A stretch of DNA of 64,000 nucleotides, taken from NCBI RefSeq assembly GCF_021044885.1, contig NZ_JAJNOD010000001.1:1922001-1986000 (forward strand), written 5' to 3'. Shown in pieces: positions 8,077 through 15,612 of this stretch (the stretch's first letter is position 1; every line of letters begins with the position of its first letter). Under the pieces are notes generated by a model, which was not told the DNA's origin, made no database searches, and was given only the letters and a program-made list of their open reading frames with translations. Both the position numbers and the translations under genes were made by a program. Source of the stretch: Microbacterium nymphoidis (GTDB lineage Bacteria > Actinomycetota > Actinomycetes > Actinomycetales > Microbacteriaceae).

Positions 8077-8949
8077 TCACCGCACAATCCACTCGTGACC
8101 TTCCAGGAGGAGCGCCTCTCGCGCTTCCTCTGGTGTTGGTTCCGGCAGGAAGACCGTGTAGCGCGTGAAAGCTTCGAGGGAATCGACACCTGCGGCGCGG
8201 AGCAGGATGGAAACCTTCGTCCCTGCTTTCAAGTGGGTGACGATCCACGTTGCGCGCATACGCTGCGTTTGCGGACGCAGCTCCTGGGTAGATGAGCCGA
8301 CGAAGTTCGTGATGACGTTTGGCCAGCTGGATGTACGACGAGAACGAAAGAGGTAGTCGTCAGGCTGGAGAGGCTCCATTGCTTCGACGAGCACACCACT
8401 CCATTCGTTCTGCGCCCAGACCACACGAGCCCGTTCGCCGGGCACGGCGATGCACACGCCGTCAATGATCTGGACGTGGCGGGCGCGTGTCTCAGCGATC
8501 TCCGCTGCTGACAGTCCGACTCCCAGCCCGAGTGCGAGTAGCACAGCGGCATTACGCTGCCGCTCTGCGGTACTTTGCGCGCCGGCCCAGCTCCGCAAGG
8601 AAGCAATCTCTATGTCGGAATAGGGCCGCAGCGGACGGGCAGGCGGAAGCGCCCGAGAGCGGAAGACTCGCCCCTGACTGCGGCGGGATGCAGCCTCCGA
8701 CAAACGCAGGAGACGGCTACGTATGTTCCCTGCGGAAGCGCCCGTGTAGCCCCGGATACCCTCCTGAATGAACCTCTCGATCACTCGTGGATCGAGCAGG
8801 GGGGTGAGCTCAGCATCCAACGCGGCGACGTCGATGCACCAGTGCAGGAACGGTCGCACCGCGATCCGAATCTCGTTCGGCGAGTAGGGCGTTTCCGCCC
8901 CCAAGCCAAGCGCTTCGTTTAGCAGGTGTTCGCCAACCAATTCCGTCAT
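8077..8949 (-). CDS. Tyrosine-recombinase-fold protein with degenerate active site (copy 1)
   Basis: 290 residues from ATG 8949. The C-terminal half keeps the outline of a tyrosine recombinase: helix LLALGLGVGLSAAEIAETRARHV, then RMRATWIVTHLKAG, and AFTRYTVF with the candidate Tyr nucleophile. The first catalytic Arg (GLR-x-x-E in the family) is replaced (GLSAAE), the His of HxxR is Gln, and the LGH box reads AGV. It resembles the protein at 9554-10366 over its whole length. A near-perfect palindrome lies 5 bp upstream of the start, leaving no room for a ribosome-binding site, so a leaderless transcript is possible. Role is unknown: regulator, accessory factor or altered recombinase. Confidence 0.65.
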   Translation of the reverse strand: MTELVGEHLLNEALGLGAETPYSPNEIRIAVRPFLHWCIDVAALDAELTPLLDPRVIERFIQEGIRGYTGASAGNIRSRLLRLSEAASRRSQGRVFRSRALPPARPLRPYSDIEIASLRSWAGAQSTAERQRNAAVLLALGLGVGLSAAEIAETRARHVQIIDGVCIAVPGERARVVWAQNEWSGVLVEAMEPLQPDDYLFRSRRTSSWPNVITNFVGSSTQELRPQTQRMRATWIVTHLKAGTKVSILLRAAGVDSLEAFTRYTVFLPEPTPEEAREALLLEGHEWIVR

Positions 8950-8953
8950 GCAT

Positions 8954-8971
8954 TGGTTGTACTAATAACCA
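8954..8971. promoter_or_regulatory. Palindromic site TGGTT-N8-AACCA, copy 1
   Basis: TGGTTGTACTAATAACCA sits 5 bp before the start codon of the copy-1 recombinase-like gene. It matches the site at 9463-9480 at 15 of 18 positions. Shared arms and position suggest the same protein binds both, either as a repressor or as a recombinase. Confidence 0.6.
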
Positions 8972-9121
8972 CGGACATTCGCCTGACGGCACTGTGGCCT
9001 GGAGCGACAGTCACATGGCACTACAGCCGTACTGCCACAGATCGGCATCATCACTGATGATTGCCGACCCAAGCCGCACATCAGCACCCGCAAGGCGGCG
9101 TTCGCGACACGACATGCATAG

Positions 9122-9436
9122 TCACTCACTGCCCATCGACCCAGGAGTGACATGCGCCCCCACGACCCGAACGTCCGGCCAGACACGTTGACCCAAGACG
9201 TGTTCGAGCTGAGCGACGAGCTGCACGCTCGGCCAGGCTCGGCCTTCGATGACGCCAATGAGCGTCGAATGCGTGAGCCCCAGCTCGCGAGCGAGTGGAC
9301 GAAGGCCGCGCTCGGCGACCGCATCCCGAACGGCGACAGCAATGAGGCGAGCGACCTCAGCTGCAACGGTGACACCGACGCCATCGGGCCAGCCGGGCGT
9401 CAATTCCGCCGGGCTTCTGCGGGGAACTCCGACCAT
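9122..9436 (-). CDS. Small HTH DNA-binding protein
   Basis: About 104 residues from ATG 9436 (MVGVPRRSPAEL); a GGGG lies just upstream. ATGs at 9445, 9463 and 9481 are in frame, the last two inside or beyond the palindrome. An XRE-like helix-turn-helix is visible: RPLARELGLTHSTLIGVIEG, preceded by AEVARLIAVAVRDAVAERG. It is divergent from the recombinase-like/transposase pair and upstream of the other recombinase-like gene on the same strand, so it is the best candidate to bind the two TGGTT-N8-AACCA sites. The long plus-strand frame opposite it is judged a shadow. Confidence 0.65.
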   Translation of the reverse strand: MVGVPRRSPAELTPGWPDGVGVTVAAEVARLIAVAVRDAVAERGLRPLARELGLTHSTLIGVIEGRAWPSVQLVAQLEHVLGQRVWPDVRVVGAHVTPGSMGSE

Positions 9437-9460
9437 GCGCCCCATCGTATGTCGCCCGCG

Positions 9461-9482
9461 CATGGTTATATAAATAACCATG
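9461..9482. promoter_or_regulatory. Palindromic site TGGTT-N8-AACCA, copy 2
   Basis: CATGGTTAT (9461-9469) and ATAACCATG (9474-9482) are perfect 9-bp arms around ATAA; the core TGGTTATATAAATAACCA (9463-9480) matches the copy-1 site. It lies in the divergent gap between the HTH gene and the second recombinase-like gene, is AT-rich in a high-GC context, and probably overlaps both promoters. Confidence 0.65.
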
Positions 9483-9553
9483 CGTCGCCGTCTCGTCTGA
9501 ACCTGCAGACCTATCGGCCGCGCGATGACACCCACTGGAATGAGGTTCGTGAC

Positions 9554-10366
9554 GTGGTCCTGACTGCGATAGCGCCGGTACTTCCTGACTCGCTCACCCA
9601 GGCGCAGCGGATGGCAAAGACGGCGCATGAGTTCGTGGTGTGGGCTTGGCAGGTCGCTGCATGCGAGCTGTCCATCCCAGCGCTGTTCACCGCCGCTAAT
9701 GTCGCCCAGTTTCTCGCTCAGGAGGGCGCGGCGAGCATTGCGACGCGGTCGATAATGTCGCGCTCCCTCGCGCTGGTTGTGGAGCATGTCACCGGGTCGC
9801 GGCCGGCTACGCTCCGTACTCCCGATGACGGCCCCACCGCGTACTCGCGAGAGGAGCTTGCGGAGTTGGTGTCCGACGTGCAGACCTACAGCACCGAATA
9901 CAGGCGGCTGAACGCGATGCGCATTCTGCTGCTGGGACGCGGTGCCGGTCTCACGGCGCTTGAAATGGGCATGCTCACGCGCGACAGCGTGACGCCAACG
10001 CTGATTCACGTCCCCGGCGACCGGGCTCGAACCGCGCCCATTCTCCCGGAGTGGCGCGCTGCCGTTGCGGAACATCTGCCGGCATCGGACGGGTACGTCG
10101 TGCTCCCGGGCCGCAAGCGACACCGCAACCCCGGCATCACCATCCGAGAGTTTCTCGCTCATCTCCCATCCGGACGATTGAGCGCGCGTCGACTGCGGGC
10201 AACCTGGGCCGTGGACCTGCTCGAACACGGAGCGAGTGTGCAGGAAATGCTGGCCTACTCGGGGTGGACGAGCACCAGCAACCTTCAGCGCTACTCCGCG
10301 CTTGCTTCGCTGCCGCACGAGGAACCGGACGCCGTGATGGCGCGACTGTATGGGCGTCACTCATGA
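9554..10366 (+). CDS. Tyrosine-recombinase-fold protein with degenerate active site (copy 2)
   Basis: 270 residues from GTG 9554, with GAGG about 9 nt upstream; this gives a length like the 290-residue paralogue. ATG 9449 is an alternative but lies upstream of the palindrome. Recombinase-like features: MRILLLGRGAGLTALEMGMLTRDSV, RRLRATWAVDLLEHG, MLAYSGWTS and QRYSAL with a candidate Tyr. As in copy 1, the first catalytic Arg is missing (GLTALE). Its stop overlaps the transposase-like start (ATGA at 10363-10366), so the two proteins are translationally coupled and likely act together. Confidence 0.65.
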   Translation: MVLTAIAPVLPDSLTQAQRMAKTAHEFVVWAWQVAACELSIPALFTAANVAQFLAQEGAASIATRSIMSRSLALVVEHVTGSRPATLRTPDDGPTAYSREELAELVSDVQTYSTEYRRLNAMRILLLGRGAGLTALEMGMLTRDSVTPTLIHVPGDRARTAPILPEWRAAVAEHLPASDGYVVLPGRKRHRNPGITIREFLAHLPSGRLSARRLRATWAVDLLEHGASVQEMLAYSGWTSTSNLQRYSALASLPHEEPDAVMARLYGRHS

Positions 10367-12150
10367 CCCAGGTACTCGATGAGCGGGCACTGCATGCACG
10401 CAGTCCGCGCAACAGCACGTTCGCCCATGAGGACGTCCAGACCGTGCTGAACGCAATGCGCGCCGTGGGTATCCCACAGATGCTGGAAACCTGGCAGAAG
10501 ATGGACCGCGCCGGTGCCGGGGGCCGCCCTGCCGTCCTCTCTCTGGAAGCACTCCTGGCAGCGATGCTGCTTCTCAGGAATGAGCAGGCTCCGCAGCTGA
10601 CGACGGAGCTCAGCAACGTCTTTTACCAGCGGCTCGCCCCGGCGAGTCGTGAGGCGCTCGGCTTGGGGGCGATTCGCCGGGCGGATACCTGGAAGGTCGA
10701 GTCTCAGAAGTGGTATGACCGTGCGGAGGCGGCATTGCACCGGCTTCTGGCACTCGTTGACCCGTATCCCGCACGACGTCAGCTGATGAACACAGCTGAA
10801 CGGGACTACCAGCGGTCGCTTCGCGACGCGGACACCGTGGCTCTGCGTCGCGCACGGCTGGATTGGCTGTGCAATGCCATCCTCGACATGTCCATTCGCG
10901 AGCTTCCCGAGCATGCCCGCTCAGCCTGGCAGGGTGACATCTCTATCGACCAGACGAAGCTCCCCGCGGTGAGCTCGCGTGGGCGCCGCGCATGGAAGCG
11001 CAAGAACGGCGTGGGTCAGGGAGCAGAACCGGACTCACTCATCATGGAGATGGACGCCGACTGGTACAACCATGCTCCGGACCACCGTGGGCAAGACGAC
11101 GGACGGGAACGCGCGCGAGCAAATACGTGGGGCTATGCACTGAATATCGCCGTCATGGTCCCTTCCCAGCCGACGAACGACCCTACCGTGCCGCTCCCGT
11201 TTCCGACCCTCGCGGTCGGGATGAAGTTATCCACACCCATTGTGGATAACGTGGCAGACGATACGGTCGCCATGCTCGCGTCCATCGTTGACCGTGGCTA
11301 CCCCGCTGGTCGCGTAACAGGCGATAAGGACTACTTCGCGAAGCAGAAGCCGGAGAACCTCGCGCTTCCCGTGAGAGCGCTGGGGTACTCACCTGTCACT
11401 GACTATCGCGTCGCCGACGATGACCGCCACAGCACACTCGGCATGCAAGGGCACGTGGGTGGAGCCATCATCGTGGAAGGACGCATGTACTGCCCCGCGA
11501 TGCCGACAGGCTTGGTCAACGCGACAAAGGACCGCAACGCGGGCAAAATCAGCGACGACGTTTACCTGCGTCGCGTTGAAGAACAGCGGCCACTCTATGA
11601 GGTGCAACGCAAAGAGAAGCCGGACGAGCATGGCGCGTACCCGGTTCAGTGCCCTGCCCTCGGCCTCTCCCCCACTGTAACGTGCCCGCTGCGGCGCATA
11701 AACCCCAAGGCAGCGGACCGGGCGCGGCCGGACATCACTCGACCGCCGGCGCACCCGGACCGCATCTGCACCATGTCGAGCGTGAAGGTCGCTCCAGACC
11801 ACAACGTCCGCTACCTACAACATCTCCGCTACGGCACGCGCGAGTGGCGCAATGTCTACGGCTCTGACCGGTCCGATATCGAGCGGTACAACAGCATCAT
11901 CAAAGACAAGGGCAAGGAGAACCTCGAGAACACTGCGCTGCGTCGCACACGAGGATTCGCAGCCGCAGCCCTCTTCGCGGCCCTGGCCATGGCGTCAGCG
12001 AATGGTCGACTCATTCGCACGTGGGCCAAGAACGAGGCGACGAAGGCTAGCTCAGTCGAGGTACGCCGCCGGACAAAGTCGCCCACGAGCTTGCAGAACT
12101 ACCGGCCACGCCTCCCGCTCCTCATCCCCGCGGCGACCGACGCGGCGTGA
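10363..12150 (+). CDS. DDE transposase-like protein
   Basis: 595 residues from ATG 10363. The acidic residues are in the order and contexts of an RNase-H-fold transposase: D196 (ISIDQTKLP), D321 (VTGDKDYF) and E507 (SDIERYNSIIKDKG); the E block, followed by a TRGFAAAALFAALAMA helix, is typical of DDE_Tnp_1-like enzymes. A possible zinc pair (QCPALG... VTCPLRR) sits between the second and third acid. It is coupled to the upstream recombinase-like gene. No terminal inverted repeats or target duplications were seen, so this is not a simple IS. It may be an active element's enzyme or a domesticated one. Confidence 0.7.
   Translation: MTQVLDERALHARSPRNSTFAHEDVQTVLNAMRAVGIPQMLETWQKMDRAGAGGRPAVLSLEALLAAMLLLRNEQAPQLTTELSNVFYQRLAPASREALGLGAIRRADTWKVESQKWYDRAEAALHRLLALVDPYPARRQLMNTAERDYQRSLRDADTVALRRARLDWLCNAILDMSIRELPEHARSAWQGDISIDQTKLPAVSSRGRRAWKRKNGVGQGAEPDSLIMEMDADWYNHAPDHRGQDDGRERARANTWGYALNIAVMVPSQPTNDPTVPLPFPTLAVGMKLSTPIVDNVADDTVAMLASIVDRGYPAGRVTGDKDYFAKQKPENLALPVRALGYSPVTDYRVADDDRHSTLGMQGHVGGAIIVEGRMYCPAMPTGLVNATKDRNAGKISDDVYLRRVEEQRPLYEVQRKEKPDEHGAYPVQCPALGLSPTVTCPLRRINPKAADRARPDITRPPAHPDRICTMSSVKVAPDHNVRYLQHLRYGTREWRNVYGSDRSDIERYNSIIKDKGKENLENTALRRTRGFAAAALFAALAMASANGRLIRTWAKNEATKASSVEVRRRTKSPTSLQNYRPRLPLLIPAATDAA
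11226..11250. other. Pair of head-to-head perfect DnaA boxes inside the transposase-like gene
   Basis: GTTATCCACA (11226-11235) and TGTGGATAAC (11241-11250) are both perfect TTATCCACA consensus boxes, inverted around 5 bp. They encode KLSTPIVDNV, so chance is possible, but a perfect inverted pair is rare and the neighbouring reading frame does not force this codon choice. Confidence 0.55.
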
Positions 12151-12166
12151 GGGGGCGCTCTGGCCG

Positions 12167-12508
12167 TCAGTGAGCGGTGTCGTAGGCGTCAAGCACGCTT
12201 GCTGGAACGCGACCGCGGTCCGACACCGAGTAGCCGTTGCTGTTCGCCCAAGCCCGGACAGCTGCAAGATCCGTGCGGCCAGTCCTGCGCGTTGAGGCGG
12301 TTACACGTGTGGAGCTTTCGCGACCCACTCGGCGGGCAGCTGCGACGAAACTCCCGAATGCGTCGCGTAGCGCTGCTGAATTTTCGTCCGTCAGGTCAAT
12401 CTCGTACGCCACGCCATCGAGCGAGAAGTGAACGGTTTCGCCTTCTCCCGCATCCAGTACGGTGCCGTCAAGGTCGTCGACGAGCTGGTGGATGATCTTT
12501 TTTGCCAT
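12167..12508 (-). CDS. lsr2: Lsr2-family nucleoid-associated silencer
   Basis: 113 residues, the usual Lsr2 length. The N-terminal oligomerisation domain (MAKKIIHQLVDDLDGT, VHFSLDGVAYEIDLTDENSA) and C-terminal AT-hook-like DNA-binding domain (DLAAVRAWANSNGYSVSDRGRVP) match the family. The usual R-G-R of the DNA-binding loop is present as DRGRVP. Lsr2 coats AT-rich, foreign DNA and silences it in actinobacteria. As an island-borne copy it may keep the island or the adjacent AT-rich repeats silent. It is convergent with the transposase-like gene. Confidence 0.9.
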   Translation of the reverse strand: MAKKIIHQLVDDLDGTVLDAGEGETVHFSLDGVAYEIDLTDENSAALRDAFGSFVAAARRVGRESSTRVTASTRRTGRTDLAAVRAWANSNGYSVSDRGRVPASVLDAYDTAH

Positions 12509-12687
12509 GCGACAACCATACTTTCCGTTTTGCTCGACGACTAGGACTCATCTCTGACCGTGGTTTCTGCGCGCATCGCACTCCGCTCAGAGACGTGATC
12601 TCGCCCGTAGTGCGCGAACCTGAGCACGATCGCGATAAAACGTCGATCTCTCACTTCCGCGGAATCACGCGGATCTTCGATGTGACC

Positions 12688-12952
12688 TGCCCAGGTTGCC
12701 CACTAGGCCTGGGCTGGAGTTTGCCTTACTCCCAACTGGGATCGAGAGGGGTTGCCCAGGTTGCCCAGTAGTAAGTGTTCTACGTAAGAGAAAAGTAAGT
12801 AGTAGTAAAGGGGGAGATATATCTCTCAATCTCCCTATATATCTACACCCCGCACTGGGCAACCTGGGCAACCCCTTCAATTTATATATGCTGACCTGGG
12901 GTATTGTTTGATTTCAGACTGGGCAACCCCCTGGGCCACACTGGGCAACCCC
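12688..12952. repeat. Long structured repeat, copy A
   Basis: About 265 bp, roughly 90% alike to copy B at 13269-13530 by eye. The left half carries GGTTGCCCA motifs in tandem, the right half the inverted form TGGGCAACC. A perfect 22-bp inverted repeat pairs 12748-12769 with 12854-12875. The 84 bp between is AT-rich, with the perfect palindrome GAGATATATCTC at 12814-12825. Indels between copies shift all frames, so it is not coding. Possible roles: protein-binding array, origin or transfer site, or structured RNA. Confidence 0.8.
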
Positions 12953-13268
12953 GGCGATGCGCAGAATCCCAGCATGCGGCGGGCGGAGGCCGCCGTTCAC
13001 CAGCATGGGGAATTCCCATCTAGAACGCCGATCTTCTCCGAGTTACCACCCCCGGGATTCGCTAATGCCTCTCGGAAGCCTTCAGCGCTCACCTGAGGTG
13101 CTTTTGGCACCCACTTGCCGCGGGTAGCCACCTGTAATTTGAGCGCGTTAGAGAGGCGCACAGCGCTTCTGGCAGATTTGGGCTTTCACGAGCGCGCGAC
13201 ACTCGGGGCACATCGCCACCCGACGCTCGTTAGATGCTCCGCTGTTGAAAACCGGTCCAGATCATGGT
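12953..13268. other. Spacer between the two structured repeats
   Basis: No convincing gene. A short minus-strand frame (13148-13213) encodes MCPECRALVKAQICQKRC and an end, resembling a zinc-ribbon tail, but it is only 21 codons and has no upstream extension. A GC-rich hairpin-like stretch occurs near 12975-13000. Together with 12509-12687 and 13531-13615 the non-coding region spans 1.1 kb. Confidence 0.5.
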
Positions 13269-13530
13269 TGCCCAGGTTGCCCACCACCCCTGGGCTGGAG
13301 TTTGCCATACTCCCGACTGAGATCGAGAGGGGTTGCCCAGGTTGCCCAGTAGTAAGTGTTCTACGTAAGGTAAAAGTAAGTAGTAGTAAGGGGAGATATA
13401 TCTCTCAATCTCCCTATATATCTACACCCCGCACTGGGCAACCTGGGCAACCCTTCAATTTCTGCATGCTGACCTGGGATATTTTTCGATCTTGAGCTGG
13501 GCAACCCCCTGGGCCACACTGGGCAACCCC
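13269..13530. repeat. Long structured repeat, copy B
   Basis: Direct repeat of copy A starting with TGCCCAGGTTGCCCAC and ending ACACTGGGCAACCCC. Arms 13329-13350 and 13433-13453 pair as in copy A, one base shorter on the right. The GAGATATATCTC core, the GTAAGTAGTAGTAA tract and the CTGGGCCACACTGGGCAACC end are all conserved, while the flanks diverge sharply. This means selection or recent duplication acts on the whole unit. Confidence 0.8.
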
Positions 13531-13615
13531 ACCCTCGAAAGCCACACGGACCGTCAGCGCATACCAAGTCTGCCCCGGAGCGCTCGATCGAGCTACGCGA
13601 GACGCATAGGCATGC

Positions 13616-13972
13616 ATGACCCTCATGCCGTTCACCTTCCTCACAGCCACCGAACTCGACGCTCTTTCACCCAGCCCTGTGTCCAAGTTCACCCTGCGCG
13701 CCCTCCATCTGGGCAACGAAATCTTCCACATTCCTCGAGAGCGCGATGCTCGGGCCGCGCTTGAGATTGCCGGCCAGTACGGCTTCGAGGATGCTCGCGG
13801 CGGGCTTCACGTCATCCCGGTCACGGCTGAGCAACAAGGGGCCCTCGTCCGGGCGGCGCATGCGCTCAGGGCGCCGGCGAGCTACGTGCTCGCATATGTT
13901 TCAGGGATCACTGACGTCCATCCCGCACTGCATGACGTCAACCCAGACGTGATCTGCCCCGCAGGAACGTGA
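13616..13972 (+). CDS. Unknown small protein, paralogue of the 6653 gene
   Basis: 118 residues; ATG 13616 or 13625 (MPFTFLTATELDAL). The C-terminal YVLAYVSGITDVHPALHDV aligns with VMTYVAGFTDIPLALHYDD of the 6653 protein, and the middle LVRAAHALRAPAS with LLHAAYNLGTSEA. No fold or catalytic motif is recognised. The gene begins 86 bp after structured repeat copy B, which could therefore act as its upstream regulatory region. It converges with the TetR gene. Confidence 0.6.
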   Translation: MTLMPFTFLTATELDALSPSPVSKFTLRALHLGNEIFHIPRERDARAALEIAGQYGFEDARGGLHVIPVTAEQQGALVRAAHALRAPASYVLAYVSGITDVHPALHDVNPDVICPAGT

Positions 13973-14011
13973 CCCGGCAGCATTCATAGCCGAGTGTCGG
14001 CAGTGGCGAGC

Positions 14012-14593
14012 TCAGCGACGCGTCCGTGGGCGTTCCATCAGCTTGACGTGAAGGGTGATTGCGTCGGCGGCCTGCGTTCGAGTGATGACGGGCTCGGGTG
14101 CGACGAGCTGCTCTACGAGTCCCTCGAAGATAGCCTTCAGCCCGTGCGTGACGGCCGCCTCAGATGGCCGCAAGAATATATTCCGCGCGACGCATGCAGC
14201 TCCGACGCGTTCGATCGCTTGGGCGATCATTCGCTCGACGAGTATCGACGAGGGATCCGTCGGGCGGTGCGTGACGACTTCTCGTCGAACGCGCCACAGC
14301 CGAATCGTCTCGGCGTCTCGGGGCAGGGAGGCGATGAGCGCCTGGCCGGGGTTCGAAGCGCTGACCGTCATGCGCCGAAGCTCATGCTGCATGCGCGATC
14401 CGAGCATTCGCGAGAGTCGAATGTAGAGCGCCTCTTGCCCCGGGAAGACATGCCTCACGGAAGCTGGGTTTCTGCCAGCGCGCGATGCCACGGCACGGAC
14501 GGACGCCGCAGCGTACCCCTGTTCGCTCACCAGGTCCCACGCATGCTCCGCGAGCTCGCGACGGCGCTCCTCGGTATCGATCAGCATCGGCAT
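14012..14593 (-). CDS. TetR-family transcriptional regulator
   Basis: About 193 residues from ATG 14593 (MPMLIDTEERRREL); a longer frame to 14704 has an unlikely N-terminus. The N-terminal helix-turn-helix is typical of TetR: AWDLVSEQGYAAASVRAVASRAGRNPASVRHVFPGQEALY. The C-terminal ligand domain is unassigned. It is divergent from the metallophosphoesterase gene across a 110-bp gap, so it may control that gene and itself. Confidence 0.85.
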   Translation of the reverse strand: MPMLIDTEERRRELAEHAWDLVSEQGYAAASVRAVASRAGRNPASVRHVFPGQEALYIRLSRMLGSRMQHELRRMTVSASNPGQALIASLPRDAETIRLWRVRREVVTHRPTDPSSILVERMIAQAIERVGAACVARNIFLRPSEAAVTHGLKAIFEGLVEQLVAPEPVITRTQAADAITLHVKLMERPRTRR

Positions 14594-14703
14594 CGCTCGA
14601 TGGTAATACGTGCCCCAACCGCCAATCGTCTGACGCAAGTGCGACGACGCATGTCCGTGGCGCATGGGATGCTGCATCACCGGCGCCGACGGACGGAGAA
14701 ACA

Positions 14704-15492
14704 ATGAGAGACATTCACCTCGACGACGAGGTCGTTGCGATAGCCGGCGACTGGCATGGGAACACCACCCACATCGAGCAGATCATCCGCGCCATTCGGG
14801 CCACTGACGCCCGAGTGAAGACAATCTTCCAGCTCGGCGATTTCTGGCCAGATGCTCACATCCTGCCAGTGGTGGACCGCATCTGTGACAGGTATGGCAT
14901 CGAAGCGATCTACGTCACCCTCGGCAATCATGAACCCTGGGGCAAGATCGCTCCACAGATGAGGGAGTGGCTCGGCGCGGTTCCGGTTTCACGCCATGTG
15001 CACCTGCTCCAACGGCCACAGTGGCTCTTTGTCCGTAATCGCGTCTTCCTCAGCCTCGGAGGGGCCGTTTCCGTGGATCAGGAATGGAGGACGCCTGGGG
15101 AAACATGGTGGCCAGATGAGGCAGTCACGCCCGCCATGGCCGCAGAAGCAATTATGGGCGACCCCATACACATCATGCTCACCCACGACATGGTGGACGG
15201 CAGTGGGATTGAAGCTCTCGACGCGATCCTCCGCGACAACCCCTACGGCTTCCCCGCGGGCCCGCTCCGCGCGTCAGCGGAGCACAGAGCACTCATCACC
15301 AGCGTGTGGGACGCTGTCCGCCCGGCGCTCCTGTTTCACGGACACATGCACGTCCCCGCCATCGGTCCGGTGAAGGACGAGCGTCAGGTCTACTCTCTCG
15401 GATGCGACGGGCAGCCGATGAACGCGGTGCTCTTGAACGTCGATGACCTGACCGTCACGGTCGTCGCAAACGACGCGCACCCTTCTCCCTGA
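14704..15492 (+). CDS. Calcineurin-like metallophosphoesterase
   Basis: 262 residues. Metal-binding motifs occur in family order: GDWHGN (residues about 14-19), LGDFWPD, TLGNHEPW, MLTHDMVDG and FHGHMHVP. Such enzymes hydrolyse phosphomono- or diesters with two metal ions; the substrate cannot be told. No signal peptide, so cytoplasmic. GDWHG is a variant of the more common GDxHG. It is divergent from the TetR gene. Confidence 0.85.
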   Translation: MRDIHLDDEVVAIAGDWHGNTTHIEQIIRAIRATDARVKTIFQLGDFWPDAHILPVVDRICDRYGIEAIYVTLGNHEPWGKIAPQMREWLGAVPVSRHVHLLQRPQWLFVRNRVFLSLGGAVSVDQEWRTPGETWWPDEAVTPAMAAEAIMGDPIHIMLTHDMVDGSGIEALDAILRDNPYGFPAGPLRASAEHRALITSVWDAVRPALLFHGHMHVPAIGPVKDERQVYSLGCDGQPMNAVLLNVDDLTVTVVANDAHPSP

Positions 15493-15523
15493 TGCGGGTA
15501 TGTGGTCCGTCTTCAGATTGAGT

Positions 15524-15559
15524 ACAGCATCTTGTACTGTCTTGAGTACAAGATGCTGT
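15524..15559. promoter_or_regulatory. Perfect 15-bp inverted repeat upstream of a membrane-protein gene
   Basis: ACAGCATCTTGTACT (15524-15538) and AGTACAAGATGCTGT (15545-15559) are exact inverses around GTCTTG. There is no T tract. It lies 32 bp after the phosphoesterase stop and 54 bp before the next start. It contains TGTAC/GTACA half-sites like those upstream of the XRE gene at 16840, so it may be an operator; a terminator is the alternative. Confidence 0.55.
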
Positions 15560-15612
15560 GCCGCGCACCGTGCAGCATTACTGGTGCCCAATGGCCGAAT
15601 GATGAGGGATCT

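Noticed and set aside
9152..9553. N-terminal extension of the second recombinase-like protein
   Set aside because: Runs opposite a convincing HTH gene and through the palindrome; homology to the paralogue starts near 9540.
10363..12150. Simple insertion sequence
   Set aside because: No terminal inverted repeats or target duplication found around the transposase-like gene.
12696..12911. Open frame through structured repeat copy A
   Set aside because: The same reading in copy B is broken by indels at several places, so the repeats are not conserved as protein.
13148..13213. Zinc-ribbon-like peptide MCPECRALVKAQICQKRC
   Set aside because: Only 21 codons with a stop close upstream; probably chance or the end of a lost gene.
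12688..13530. CRISPR array
   Set aside because: Only two long units, no regular 30-40-bp repeats and spacers, no cas genes.
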